A stretch of 13,820 bases of DNA, taken from the NCBI GenBank assembly GCA_963579925.1, contig CAUZJA010000055.1, forward strand, positions 1 through 13,820, given 5' to 3'. Made by a program: the position numbers and the translations under genes. Positions 7,871 through 13,820 of the stretch are shown here, one piece after another. The notes beneath the pieces were generated by a model. It made no database searches, was not told where the DNA came from, and saw only the letters and a program-made list of their open reading frames with translations. This stretch comes from UBA1151 sp963579925. Its GTDB lineage: Bacteria > Chloroflexota > Dehalococcoidia > Lucifugimonadales > Lucifugimonadaceae. The stretch's first letter is position 1. Each line of letters opens with the position of its first letter.

Positions 7871-7880
7871 ACTGTACGCA
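7852..7880 (+). promoter_or_regulatory. Possible promoter of the secreted GDSG protein
   Basis: A perfect -35 box TTGACA (7852-7857) is followed after 17 bases by TACGCA (7875-7880), a poor -10 match. The spacer contains the second copy of the 13-bp repeat. A start near 7887 would give a leader of about 60 nt before the ribosome site and ATG at 7948. The weak -10 means an activator might be needed, or the box is misplaced. Confidence 0.35.
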
Positions 7881-7947
7881 TATTCCCAACGGTCGTGCCA
7901 CGTATCACGGTATCGTGCTCGCGATAGATGAACATGGAGGTGCAGCT

Positions 7948-9339
7948 ATGTACCGACGATATCTTTCAATTCTTGCAGTTCTGGCGCTGGTATTGGTTGC
8001 CACGCTTGGAGGCTCAAACCAGGCATCTGCTGCTGGTGAATCCGGCCTCGCGCAGGCAATCGCAGCGCAGGAACGCAACACAGACAGCTTACTTGCCATC
8101 GATGGCGTAATTGGTACTGCTGTTGGGCAGGGTAATGCAGGCGGACACGTTGTCCTTGCACTCACAACATCAGCTGGAGTGAGAGGAATTCCAGGTTCAG
8201 TGGACGGCGTTACAGTCAGGCCGTATGTAACTGGTGAGATTACAGCCCAGCCCAAGCCGGGAACTGGTGGCGTAGATAGAACCGCCCGCTTCGACCGCCC
8301 GGTGCCAATCGGTGTGTCGACTGGTCATCCAGACATAACGGCTGGCACTATTGGTGCCCGGGTTATTGACGCTGCTATTGCACTATCGGATGCCGGCCGA
8401 TTGGATAATTCCACTCCTTCGGACGGTTACGGCACGCCATCGAGCACAACGGTTGGCGCTACGATTGGCCTACCATTGCGAAAATATGGCCGCACCACGG
8501 GTCAGACAGATGGCAAGGTGGACGCCATTAACGCCGCGGTCAACGTTGGGTATGACACCGGAACAGCTCGATTTGTCGGGCAGGTAATCATTAAGGGTCA
8601 AAAGGGTTCTTTCAGCGCTGGCGGTGACTCTGGTTCATTGATCGTAACGAAAGATGGCAACAACCCTGTCGCACTGCTCTTCGCCGGGAACTCTCAGGTG
8701 ACTATCGCTAACCCGATTGATGCCGTGCTGAGTCGATTCAATGTCACTATTGACGATGGCAGCGTTGCTCCGCCTCTGGTAACGACCGGCTCAGTAGCAG
8801 GCACGGTGACCGATACAGACACATCCCTGCCCATTAGCGGCGCGAATGTGTCTGCAGGCGGGCAGTCAGCGACTACAGCCGGTGATGGCACATACACCAT
8901 CGCAAACGTACCGACTGGTTCGGTAACTGTGGTCGCTTCTGCATCAGGATTTGCCACGGATTCAACATCGGTGACAGTAACTGAGAACCTGACTTCAACC
9001 GCTAACTTTGCACTGGCTCCGGTCCAGACCGGTACCGCCAGCGGCAATTCGATTAGCTACTCCGAAACTGGTGGCAAGAGCGGTGACAAGGATCTTCGTG
9101 TGACGCTTCTGGTTGTCGATGGCGGCGGTACTGGGATTGCAGGAGCCTCAATAGATATTGATCTCTCTCGCGATGGCACTGTGATAGCCAGTGGATCAGG
9201 ATTGACTGATTCAGCAGGCTCGATCACGTTCCGCCTTCGCAATGCTGCGTCTGGCACCTATACCACTGAGGTCATGAGCTTGACGGCAGATGGCTTCAAC
9301 AGGGATGGGATTACGCCGCCAAATGACCACATAAAGTAA
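7948..9339 (+). CDS. Secreted trypsin-like (GDSG) protease homologue with CarboxypepD-reg-like and Ig-like domains, probably catalytically dead
   Basis: Exported protein of 463 residues. The ATG at 7948 has GGAGG 7 bases upstream; an upstream GTG at 7915 is rejected. Residues 1-29 form a signal peptide (MYRR, a hydrophobic core, cleavage near QASAA). Residues 30-105 are an N-terminal domain with VIGTAVG and VDGVTVRPYVTGEI. Residues 115-270 are a trypsin-like core with TIGARV, KYGRTTGQTDGKV and the nucleophile motif GGDSGS (Ser228). Residues 280-358 match a carboxypeptidase-regulatory-like beta sandwich (GSVAGTVTDTDTSLPISGANV, then DGTYTIANVPTGSVTV). Residues 365-463 look Ig-like. As I recall the family, a segment with the catalytic His (SNNHV) and the Asp lies between TIGARV and IDAAIALS. 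Here the two are fused at residues 139/140, so catalysis is doubtful. Function unknown. Confidence 0.85.
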   Translation: MYRRYLSILAVLALVLVATLGGSNQASAAGESGLAQAIAAQERNTDSLLAIDGVIGTAVGQGNAGGHVVLALTTSAGVRGIPGSVDGVTVRPYVTGEITAQPKPGTGGVDRTARFDRPVPIGVSTGHPDITAGTIGARVIDAAIALSDAGRLDNSTPSDGYGTPSSTTVGATIGLPLRKYGRTTGQTDGKVDAINAAVNVGYDTGTARFVGQVIIKGQKGSFSAGGDSGSLIVTKDGNNPVALLFAGNSQVTIANPIDAVLSRFNVTIDDGSVAPPLVTTGSVAGTVTDTDTSLPISGANVSAGGQSATTAGDGTYTIANVPTGSVTVVASASGFATDSTSVTVTENLTSTANFALAPVQTGTASGNSISYSETGGKSGDKDLRVTLLVVDGGGTGIAGASIDIDLSRDGTVIASGSGLTDSAGSITFRLRNAASGTYTTEVMSLTADGFNRDGITPPNDHIK

Positions 9340-9363
9340 CGTAAATTACTGAAGAGAAAAATC

Positions 9364-9402
9364 ATCGGGGCTCCCACTCATCTGGCAGCCCCGATTGCTT
9401 TT
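9364..9402 (+). terminator. Rho-independent terminator after the secreted protein gene
   Basis: A 9-bp stem (ATCGGGGCT 9364-9372 with AGCCCCGAT 9387-9395), extended inside by CCA/TGG after a C-C mismatch, is followed by TGCTTTT. It lies 24 bases after the stop codon at 9339. Its T-rich tail runs into the next hairpin at 9402-9429. Confidence 0.75.
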
Positions 9403-9429
9403 GGGCGATATCGGATGGAAGATCGCCCA
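9402..9429 (+). other. Hairpin directly before the ribosome site of the small protein
   Basis: TGGGCGAT (9402-9409) pairs perfectly with ATCGCCCA (9422-9429) over 8 bp with a 12-base loop. The stem ends one base before the GGAG ribosome site at 9431-9434. It has no T-tract, so it is not itself a terminator. It could influence translation of the small protein or protect a 5' end. Confidence 0.45.
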
Positions 9430-9441
9430 TGGAGATTGATA

Positions 9442-9660
9442 GTGAGTGAGAGATCAATATCCGACGTGCTTCAACGCCATACAGCTGAGTTGATGGCATT
9501 GCCGAATGTGGTGGGCACTGCACAGGGTGAACTTAATGGCGAGCCATCTGTGATGGTGATGGTCGTCGCACGAACTGAGGAGTTGGAGTCCATGATTCCA
9601 AAAGAAATCGATGGTTTTCAGGTCGTGATATCCGAAACGGGTGAACTGAACGCCCAGTAA
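9442..9660 (+). CDS. Small protein resembling the N-terminal domain of the upstream protease homologue
   Basis: A 72-residue protein with no signal peptide. GTG at 9442 is chosen because GGAG stands 7 bases upstream; ATG at 9415 is possible and would add 9 residues, but it sits in a hairpin loop with no ribosome site. Its body (ALPNVVGTAQGELNGEPSV, VMVMVV, then IPKEIDGFQVVISETGEL) lines up with residues 46-98 of the secreted protein (LLAIDGVIGTAVG, HVVLALTT, IPGSVDGVTVRPYVTGEI). The shared pattern is V-x-GTA-x-G, then a hydrophobic strand, then IP-x-x-x-DG and TGE. It therefore looks like a free-standing copy of that propeptide-like domain. The role is unknown; inhibitor or binding partner of a related protease is one possibility. 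It lies 37 bases upstream of a PNPOx-like gene. Confidence 0.7.
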   Translation: MSERSISDVLQRHTAELMALPNVVGTAQGELNGEPSVMVMVVARTEELESMIPKEIDGFQVVISETGELNAQ

Positions 9661-9662
9661 GA

Positions 9663-9683
9663 ACTCGCAGGCCAACTGCGAGT
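9663..9683 (+). other. Intercistronic hairpin before the PNPOx-like gene
   Basis: ACTCGCAG (9663-9670) and ACTG-CGAGT-type complement (CTGCGAGT, 9676-9683) form a perfect 8-bp stem with the loop GCCAA. It lies between the small-protein stop and the GAGGAG ribosome site at 9687-9692. It lacks a T-tract, so read-through is expected. It may tune translation or mRNA stability between the two genes. Confidence 0.5.
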
Positions 9684-9697
9684 GAAGAGGAGATAAA

Positions 9698-10330
9698 TTG
9701 ACCAGCAGTCGCCAGCGCGACAAGACAAGAGTCCGCCGAGTTCCTGAGCGCGGTATCTACGATAAAGACGCGGTGTATGAGATTCTTGACGCCGGGTTCG
9801 TCTGTCACCTTGGCTACACGGCCAGCCACGGACCGGTTGTGCTGCCCACGCTCTACGGGCGGCTAGATGACACGGTGTACGTGCACGGCTCACCCGCTGC
9901 TGGAATGTTCCGCAATGCGGAATCGTCCGCTGTATGCCTGACCGTCACACACGTCGATGGAATCGTGCTCGCGCGGTCGCTCTTTCACCACTCCATGAAC
10001 TACCGGTCCGTCGTTGTACTTGGCAATGCCGAGAAGATCGAAGACCCGGACGAGATGATGCTGGGCCTGAAGGCTGTTACAGACAACATCGTGCCGGGTC
10101 GCTGGGATGATGCGCGTGGTCCAAACGATGATGAGTTGAGACAGACAGACGTGTTCAAGCTAGAGATTGCTAACTGCTCCGCCAAGGTCCGCACTGGCCC
10201 TCCTGGTGACGATGAAGAGGACTACGACCTGGATATCTGGGCTGGCGTTATGCCGCTATCTCAGGTCGCTGGTGAACTGATCCCGGACCCCCGGCTCAAA
10301 GCGGGCGTTGATGTGCCTGAGTATCTGTAG
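9698..10330 (+). CDS. Pyridoxamine 5'-phosphate oxidase family protein (flavin-type split barrel)
   Basis: Predicted cytosolic split-beta-barrel protein of 210 residues, of the group annotated as Pyridox_ox_2. Typical features in order are GFVCHLGYTASHGPVVLPTLYGR (33-55), YVHGSPAAGM (61-70), CLTVTHVDGIVLARSLFHHSMNYRSVVVLGNA (80-111), PGRWDDAR (133-140) and SAKVRTGPPGDDEEDY ending in WAGVMPL (161-187). Relatives bind FMN, haem or F420, and the true substrate is rarely known, so pyridoxamine phosphate oxidation should not be assumed. The start is TTG at 9698 with a strong GAGGAG site 5 bases before it. The gene follows the small protein after 37 bases with a hairpin between them. It ends 2 bases from the convergent SDR gene. 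Confidence 0.9.
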   Translation: MTSSRQRDKTRVRRVPERGIYDKDAVYEILDAGFVCHLGYTASHGPVVLPTLYGRLDDTVYVHGSPAAGMFRNAESSAVCLTVTHVDGIVLARSLFHHSMNYRSVVVLGNAEKIEDPDEMMLGLKAVTDNIVPGRWDDARGPNDDELRQTDVFKLEIANCSAKVRTGPPGDDEEDYDLDIWAGVMPLSQVAGELIPDPRLKAGVDVPEYL

Positions 10331-10332
10331 CC

Positions 10333-11088
10333 CTAAATTGGCCGCCTGACGAGGCTGAACGATTGTCCTGTTGGGCCGCCTTCGGGCTGGGTGGCTAGCC
10401 AGAGCGCAAGTGGAGCGACGTCTTCCGGCGGCTTGACTCGTTCGCTGGCCGCAAACGTTGCGGTTTCGCCAACTTTCATAAGGCCGCGGGTGAGGTACGT
10501 CTCTACTGGCCCGGGGATGAGTTCGTTGACGTCAATATCGTGCTGCCACACTTCCATTGATAGCGACTGCGTGAACATCCACAGCGCCGCCTTGCCCACA
10601 CGATAGACGCCCGGCCCCGGAGTTCGTCCCTGGTTGGAACTCATGTTGATCACCTTGCCGCCGCCAGACTCGATCATGATTGGCAAGAGCTCTCGGGACA
10701 CAAAGTAAGCGCTGTACAGATTCAGTTCGATTCCTGAAATCCACACCTCTGGATCACCCTCGACTATCGAACCTTGATCCAGAATGCCGCCAGCGTTGTT
10801 GACGAGGATATCGAGACGGTCGAACTTAGACCGAAACATCGACACCATCTCTTTCACTGCGTCGTAGCTGGTCACATCGCAAGCGAAACCTGCTGCGCGA
10901 CGCCCGAGAGACTCTACTGCGCCCACAACTTCATCGAGCTGCGGCTGAGTTCGAGCTACCACTGCTATATCCGCGTCAGCGTCTGCATATGCCAGCGCTA
11001 TCGCCCGGCCGATGCCGCGTCCTCCGCCCGTAATGAGCGCTACTTTGCCCGCAAGGGCCTGATCGGTGGACTGAGTTTTACCTGTCAC
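10333..11088 (-). CDS. SDR-family NAD(P)-dependent oxidoreductase (downstream copy)
   Basis: Short-chain dehydrogenase/reductase of 251 residues. The dinucleotide site is TGGGRGIG (20-27). NNAG is at 97-100, Asn123 lies in ELNL, and the catalytic Ser151, Tyr162 and Lys166 (YRVGK) are present, so it should be active. GTG at 11088 is chosen because it comes one base after the stop of the upstream SDR and the remaining N-terminus then matches that paralogue. The open frame reaches 11229 but would overlap it by 140 bases with low-complexity sequence. No Shine-Dalgarno is seen, suggesting translational coupling. It is about 70 percent identical by eye to the neighbour, including KPPEDVAPLALWLATQ and GGPTGQSFS near the end. 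Substrate unknown. Confidence 0.9.
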   Translation of the reverse strand: MTGKTQSTDQALAGKVALITGGGRGIGRAIALAYADADADIAVVARTQPQLDEVVGAVESLGRRAAGFACDVTSYDAVKEMVSMFRSKFDRLDILVNNAGGILDQGSIVEGDPEVWISGIELNLYSAYFVSRELLPIMIESGGGKVINMSSNQGRTPGPGVYRVGKAALWMFTQSLSMEVWQHDIDVNELIPGPVETYLTRGLMKVGETATFAASERVKPPEDVAPLALWLATQPEGGPTGQSFSLVRRPI

Positions 11089-11089
11089 G

Positions 11090-11836
11090 CTAGAGCGGCC
11101 GACGGGCGATGCTGAATGACTGACCGGTTGGTCCGCCCTTTTGTTGTGTTGCCAGCCAGAGTGCCAGTGGCGCCACGTCTTCCGGTGGTTTGACCCGCTC
11201 ACTCTCAGCGAATGGTGGCGTCTCGCCAACTTTCATGCGGCCTCGCGTTAGGAACGTCTCCACGGGGCCGGGGATGAGTTCATTTACGTCGATATCCTGC
11301 TGCCACACTTCCATCGATAGCGATTGCGTGAGCATCCACAACGCTGCCTTAGCAACGGGATAGGTGCCCGGTCCCGGCGTGCGGCCCATGCCAGAGCCAA
11401 TGTTGATCACCTTGCCACCATCACCAGATTCGATCATCTGGGGCAGCAGCGCCTTCGACACGTAGTAAGCGCTGTGAAGGTTGAGCTCCACTCCGGCCAC
11501 CCATTGCGTGGGATCGCTCTCCAGCACCGGCCGAGTTTCAATCGGCCCACCCGCGTTGTTGACGAGGATATCGAGGCGATCGAACTCAGCACGAAATGCC
11601 GCTGCCATAGACGTGACGGCATCGAAGTCGGTCACATCGCAGACCAGTCCGATGGCGTGTCGGCCGAGAGCGGTGATCTCGCCTGCAACCTCATCGAGTT
11701 GCGATTGCGTACGCGATACGACGGCCACATCCGCGCCCGCATCTGCGTACGAAAGCGCGATGGCACGGCCAATGCCGCGTCCGCCGCCAGTAATGAGGGC
11801 TACTTTGCCCGCGAGGGGTTGGTCTTGAGTTGTCAA
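11090..11836 (-). CDS. SDR-family NAD(P)-dependent oxidoreductase (upstream copy)
   Basis: Short-chain dehydrogenase/reductase of 248 residues with TGGGRGIG (16-23), NNAG (93-96), Asn119, Ser148, Tyr159 and Lys163 (YPVAK), so the catalytic set is complete. The start is taken as TTG at 11836. The GGAG before it overlaps the TAG stop of the upstream transferase gene (the stop and ribosome site read TAGGAG), and this start matches the paralogue's N-terminus. An ATG at 11872 would overlap the transferase by 26 bases. It is a tandem duplicate of the following SDR, with divergence mostly in the region after NNAG, which often lines the substrate pocket. It probably acts with the transferase product, but the substrate cannot be named. 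Confidence 0.9.
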   Translation of the reverse strand: MTTQDQPLAGKVALITGGGRGIGRAIALSYADAGADVAVVSRTQSQLDEVAGEITALGRHAIGLVCDVTDFDAVTSMAAAFRAEFDRLDILVNNAGGPIETRPVLESDPTQWVAGVELNLHSAYYVSKALLPQMIESGDGGKVINIGSGMGRTPGPGTYPVAKAALWMLTQSLSMEVWQQDIDVNELIPGPVETFLTRGRMKVGETPPFAESERVKPPEDVAPLALWLATQQKGGPTGQSFSIARRPL

Positions 11837-11846
11837 AGAATTGCTC

Positions 11847-13580
11847 CTACCAGGCGATCGCGTGGCCATCACGACGTGGGTCCGCCGCTGCCATGTATGC
11901 GCCGGTTTCCGGGTGTACCAGGATCATTCCAGCGCTGCCGATACCTTCCCACGAGCCGATCATTTCAACATCGTGTCCCCGCTTGCGCAGGTTCTCAGCA
12001 GTCGCATCACTGATGCGGCGTTCAAGGCGCAACGACTCGAAGCCGGTGTGCGGATACGTGGACTCCATACCCGACTGGTAGTGAGTCCAACGGGGCGCCT
12101 CAACACACTCAGAAGCCGTGTAGCCAAAGTCCAGTGCGTTCACCAGCATCTGGAAGTTCGTCTGCACCTGCGTATCGCCACCCGGCGTGCCGCAGATGAC
12201 CCGCAACTTGCCGTTAGGGCTGAACGCCATTACGGGGTTCATGGTGTGGCGCACTCGCTGACCCGGGCGCAGAGCGTCAATGTGGTCTTCATCAAGGTGC
12301 CAGTACGTCATGCGATTGTTCAACAAGATGCCGGTCTTGCCGCCGATGAGCGCCGAGCCGAAGTTGGTCTGCAGGCTCTGCAACTGCGATACGGCGTTGC
12401 CCCAGCGGTCGATCACGCAGAAGTGCGTGGTCCCAGTAGTTTTCTCCGTGACCGATTTCCACTGACGTCTGAATCGCTTTGAAGCGTCGGGTGGTGCATC
12501 CTGGAACGCCCACGGATCGCCCTCTCGAACAGACATTGCCTCGGCCGCGGCTTCAAGATCGATATCACGCGCTCGTGAGACAGCGAAGTCCTTGCAGATA
12601 AGGCCATCTGTGGGCACATCGATGAACTCAGGATCGGCCATGTACGCCTCGCGGTCGGCGAATGCGCGTCGCTTGGCCTCCACCATCACGTGAATTGTCT
12701 CGGCGGCATCTGGTCCCCACGATGGGATGTCGAACAACTCCGCCATGTTGAGTTCCTGGAGCAGGACATGGCCGCTGGAGTTTGGCGGCGCCTCGTAGAC
12801 GGTGTTTCCGCGATAGGTAGTTGAAATCGGATCCTGCCAGCGGGTGGTGTGGCGGCTGAAGTCTTCTTCGGCCAGGACTCCGCCAAGCTCCTGCACCTGG
12901 CGAATGATCTCTTTGGCGATGGGGCCGTTGTAGTAGACGTCAACGCCGTACTCAGCGATCATCTTCATCGACCGCGCGAGATCGAGATTACGCACAACCT
13001 CGCCAGTTTTGACAAGCTGGCCGTTAGGCGCATAAACAGCCCGAGTGGACTCGTAGTCCAACATCGGCTTCTCAGATTCGAGCAGCCGGGCGATACGAGC
13101 AGAAGTCGGCACGCCATCTTCACACAGCTCAATCGCCGGCTCGATGCACTGCGCAAGCTTGAGTTGGCCGTACTTCTCGTGCGCAGAAAGCACACCGTGG
13201 ACGATACCCGGCACTGACACCGAGAGCGGCCCCTTGGCCGGAATGCCATCGGTATACACCTCTTGCGTCGCCCCCAGAGGAGCCGCCCCAACCGCGTTGG
13301 CAACCTGGGTAGTGCCGGACTTCGCATCATGAATCATGATGAACCCATCACCACCAATGCCCGACGACTGCGGCTCAGCAATCGAAAGCGCAAAGCTGAT
13401 CGCCACCGCCGCATCAACCGCGTTACCGCCGGCCTGCAATATCCGCATCCCAGCCTGGCTCGCCAGCGGATGATTTGCCACCACCGCACCATGAACACCC
13501 ATCACATCGGGACGGTAGGAGTCGGAATTCACGCCGTGCGGCGAGTTCTCAAGCAGTGGCGGAAGCTGATCTGTAACCAA
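11847..13580 (-). CDS. Gamma-glutamyltransferase family protein with non-canonical substrate residues
   Basis: N-terminal-nucleophile hydrolase of the gamma-glutamyltransferase family, 577 residues, made as a precursor that cleaves itself into two chains. The cleavage and nucleophile site is GTTHF with Thr384 at the new N-terminus. GGNAVDAAVA (51-60), SSGIGGDGF (72-80), GILLNNRM (417-424) and CGTPGGD (463-469) are family motifs. By alignment from memory to E. coli GGT, Arg114 is replaced by Val97, Asn411 by Gln404, Gln430 by Arg423 and Asp433 by Tyr426, so the pocket for the glutamyl group is not conserved. No signal peptide is evident, so it may be cytosolic. The TTG at 13580 has GGAG 8 bases upstream. 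It is the first gene of an operon with two SDRs. An acylase or amidohydrolase on another substrate is possible. Confidence 0.9.
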   Translation of the reverse strand: MVTDQLPPLLENSPHGVNSDSYRPDVMGVHGAVVANHPLASQAGMRILQAGGNAVDAAVAISFALSIAEPQSSGIGGDGFIMIHDAKSGTTQVANAVGAAPLGATQEVYTDGIPAKGPLSVSVPGIVHGVLSAHEKYGQLKLAQCIEPAIELCEDGVPTSARIARLLESEKPMLDYESTRAVYAPNGQLVKTGEVVRNLDLARSMKMIAEYGVDVYYNGPIAKEIIRQVQELGGVLAEEDFSRHTTRWQDPISTTYRGNTVYEAPPNSSGHVLLQELNMAELFDIPSWGPDAAETIHVMVEAKRRAFADREAYMADPEFIDVPTDGLICKDFAVSRARDIDLEAAAEAMSVREGDPWAFQDAPPDASKRFRRQWKSVTEKTTGTTHFCVIDRWGNAVSQLQSLQTNFGSALIGGKTGILLNNRMTYWHLDEDHIDALRPGQRVRHTMNPVMAFSPNGKLRVICGTPGGDTQVQTNFQMLVNALDFGYTASECVEAPRWTHYQSGMESTYPHTGFESLRLERRISDATAENLRKRGHDVEMIGSWEGIGSAGMILVHPETGAYMAAADPRRDGHAIAW

Positions 13581-13619
13581 TGTGCTGTCTCCGGGAGATG
13601 TGGCGGTGGTGAGTGGCGG

Positions 13620-13628
13620 AGTCTAGCA
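13620..13628 (-). promoter_or_regulatory. Possible extended -10 box of the transferase-SDR operon
   Basis: On the minus strand TGCTAGACT fits TGn-TAnnnT and lies 40 bases before the TTG start. No -35 box is recognisable 17 bases further up. The rest of the 162-base gap (13581-13742) shows only a short GTCAC/GTGAC inverted repeat near 13675-13705 and nothing else I can name. Confidence 0.3.
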
Positions 13629-13742
13629 GGGGTGCCTGCCGCACGGGCATTGGCCGCGGGCGGCGAAGAGCCCCGTCACTCTGGTCTTTTCCCTCAAGGG
13701 GTGACGCGGCATCTCTGCCCGCTGATGATGCTCCTATAGACG

Positions 13743-13820
13743 TCAAGTGGTGTTTTGAGCCTTGTTCTGCGGGAGTTGTTTGAGGACATTGAACATCTCT
13801 CTAGCGACGTATCTCTTGAG
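13743..13820 (-). CDS. C-terminal fragment, IS110-type transposase-like
   Basis: Reading inward from the right edge on the minus strand gives 25 residues (LKRYVAREMFNVLKQLPQN, then KAQNTT) and a TGA at 13743-13745. The basic LKRYVAREMFNVL stretch resembles the end of IS110-family (Transposase_20) proteins, which commonly finish with a helix of this kind. The match is from memory and short, so the family is uncertain. The gene continues beyond the window. Confidence 0.4.
   Translation of the reverse strand, partial: LKRYVAREMFNVLKQLPQNKAQNTT

Noticed and set aside
11089..11229. N-terminal extension of the downstream SDR
   Set aside because: It overlaps 140 bases of the upstream SDR and adds sequence unlike any SDR N-terminus; the paralogue begins at the equivalent of 11088.
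11324..12482. Long plus-strand open frames opposite the SDR and transferase genes (229 and 213 codons)
   Set aside because: Both are antisense to well-supported enzymes, cross the gene boundary there, and have low-complexity Arg/Ala/Ser-rich products.
13263..13739. 158-codon plus-strand open frame at the transferase 5' end
   Set aside because: It is antisense to the conserved GGNAVDAAVA region of the transferase and its product has no family features.
1..13820. CRISPR arrays, tRNA or rRNA genes, defence or phage modules
   Set aside because: No regularly spaced repeats, no cloverleaf-like or rRNA sequence and no defence or phage protein families were seen on either strand.

Overview
The window looks like a piece of chromosome from a free-living bacterium, probably a Chloroflexota member of the SAR202/Dehalococcoidia type. 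That placement is an inference. It rests on the mix of families (F420/LLM oxidoreductase, paralogous SDRs, a gamma-glutamyltransferase homologue, PNPOx-like protein, EntS-like MFS carrier), on frequent TTG and GTG starts, and on a secreted GDSG-type protein family that I associate with those genomes. No rRNA, tRNA or other lineage marker is present to settle it.

Left part (1-2301): the last codons of an unknown plus-strand gene meet the groES-groEL operon (minus strand) at a shared bidirectional terminator. The operon has a textbook promoter (TTGACA-17-TAATAT) and a CIRCE operator at its predicted transcription start, so HrcA-type heat-shock repression is expected.

Middle part (2359-7776): divergent from groES runs a plus-strand series of a GNAT acetyltransferase, an MFS exporter, a class I SAM methyltransferase and an LLM-class (F420/FMN-type) oxidoreductase. 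The oxidoreductase frame is cut once by an in-frame TGA. Converging on it are a second SAM methyltransferase and, upstream of that, a two-domain GNAT protein broken by a one-base frameshift. Two damaged genes thus flank one intact gene within about 2.7 kb.

Right-centre (7777-10330): a short intergenic region with a 13-bp tandem repeat leads into a secreted protein of 463 residues. It has a trypsin-like GDSG core, a carboxypeptidase-regulatory-like domain and an Ig-like tail. Compared with the family as I remember it, an internal in-frame deletion appears to have removed the catalytic His and Asp. After a terminator comes a 72-residue protein that resembles the N-terminal (propeptide-like) domain of that protease homologue, then a pyridoxamine-phosphate-oxidase-like flavin/haem split-barrel protein. 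Hairpins lie directly before the ribosome binding sites of both.

Right part (10333-13820): a minus-strand operon runs from a gamma-glutamyltransferase-family enzyme to two tandemly duplicated SDR oxidoreductases, joined by a stop codon overlapping a Shine-Dalgarno site and by a 1-nt gap. The transferase keeps its nucleophilic Thr but lacks the residues that bind the glutamyl group, so the operon probably handles a non-glutamyl substrate. The right edge holds a C-terminal fragment of a minus-strand gene that resembles an IS110-type transposase tail.

No CRISPR array, RNA gene or complete mobile element was seen. The most unusual material is the protease homologue with its stand-alone N-domain relative and the tandem-repeat control region before it.
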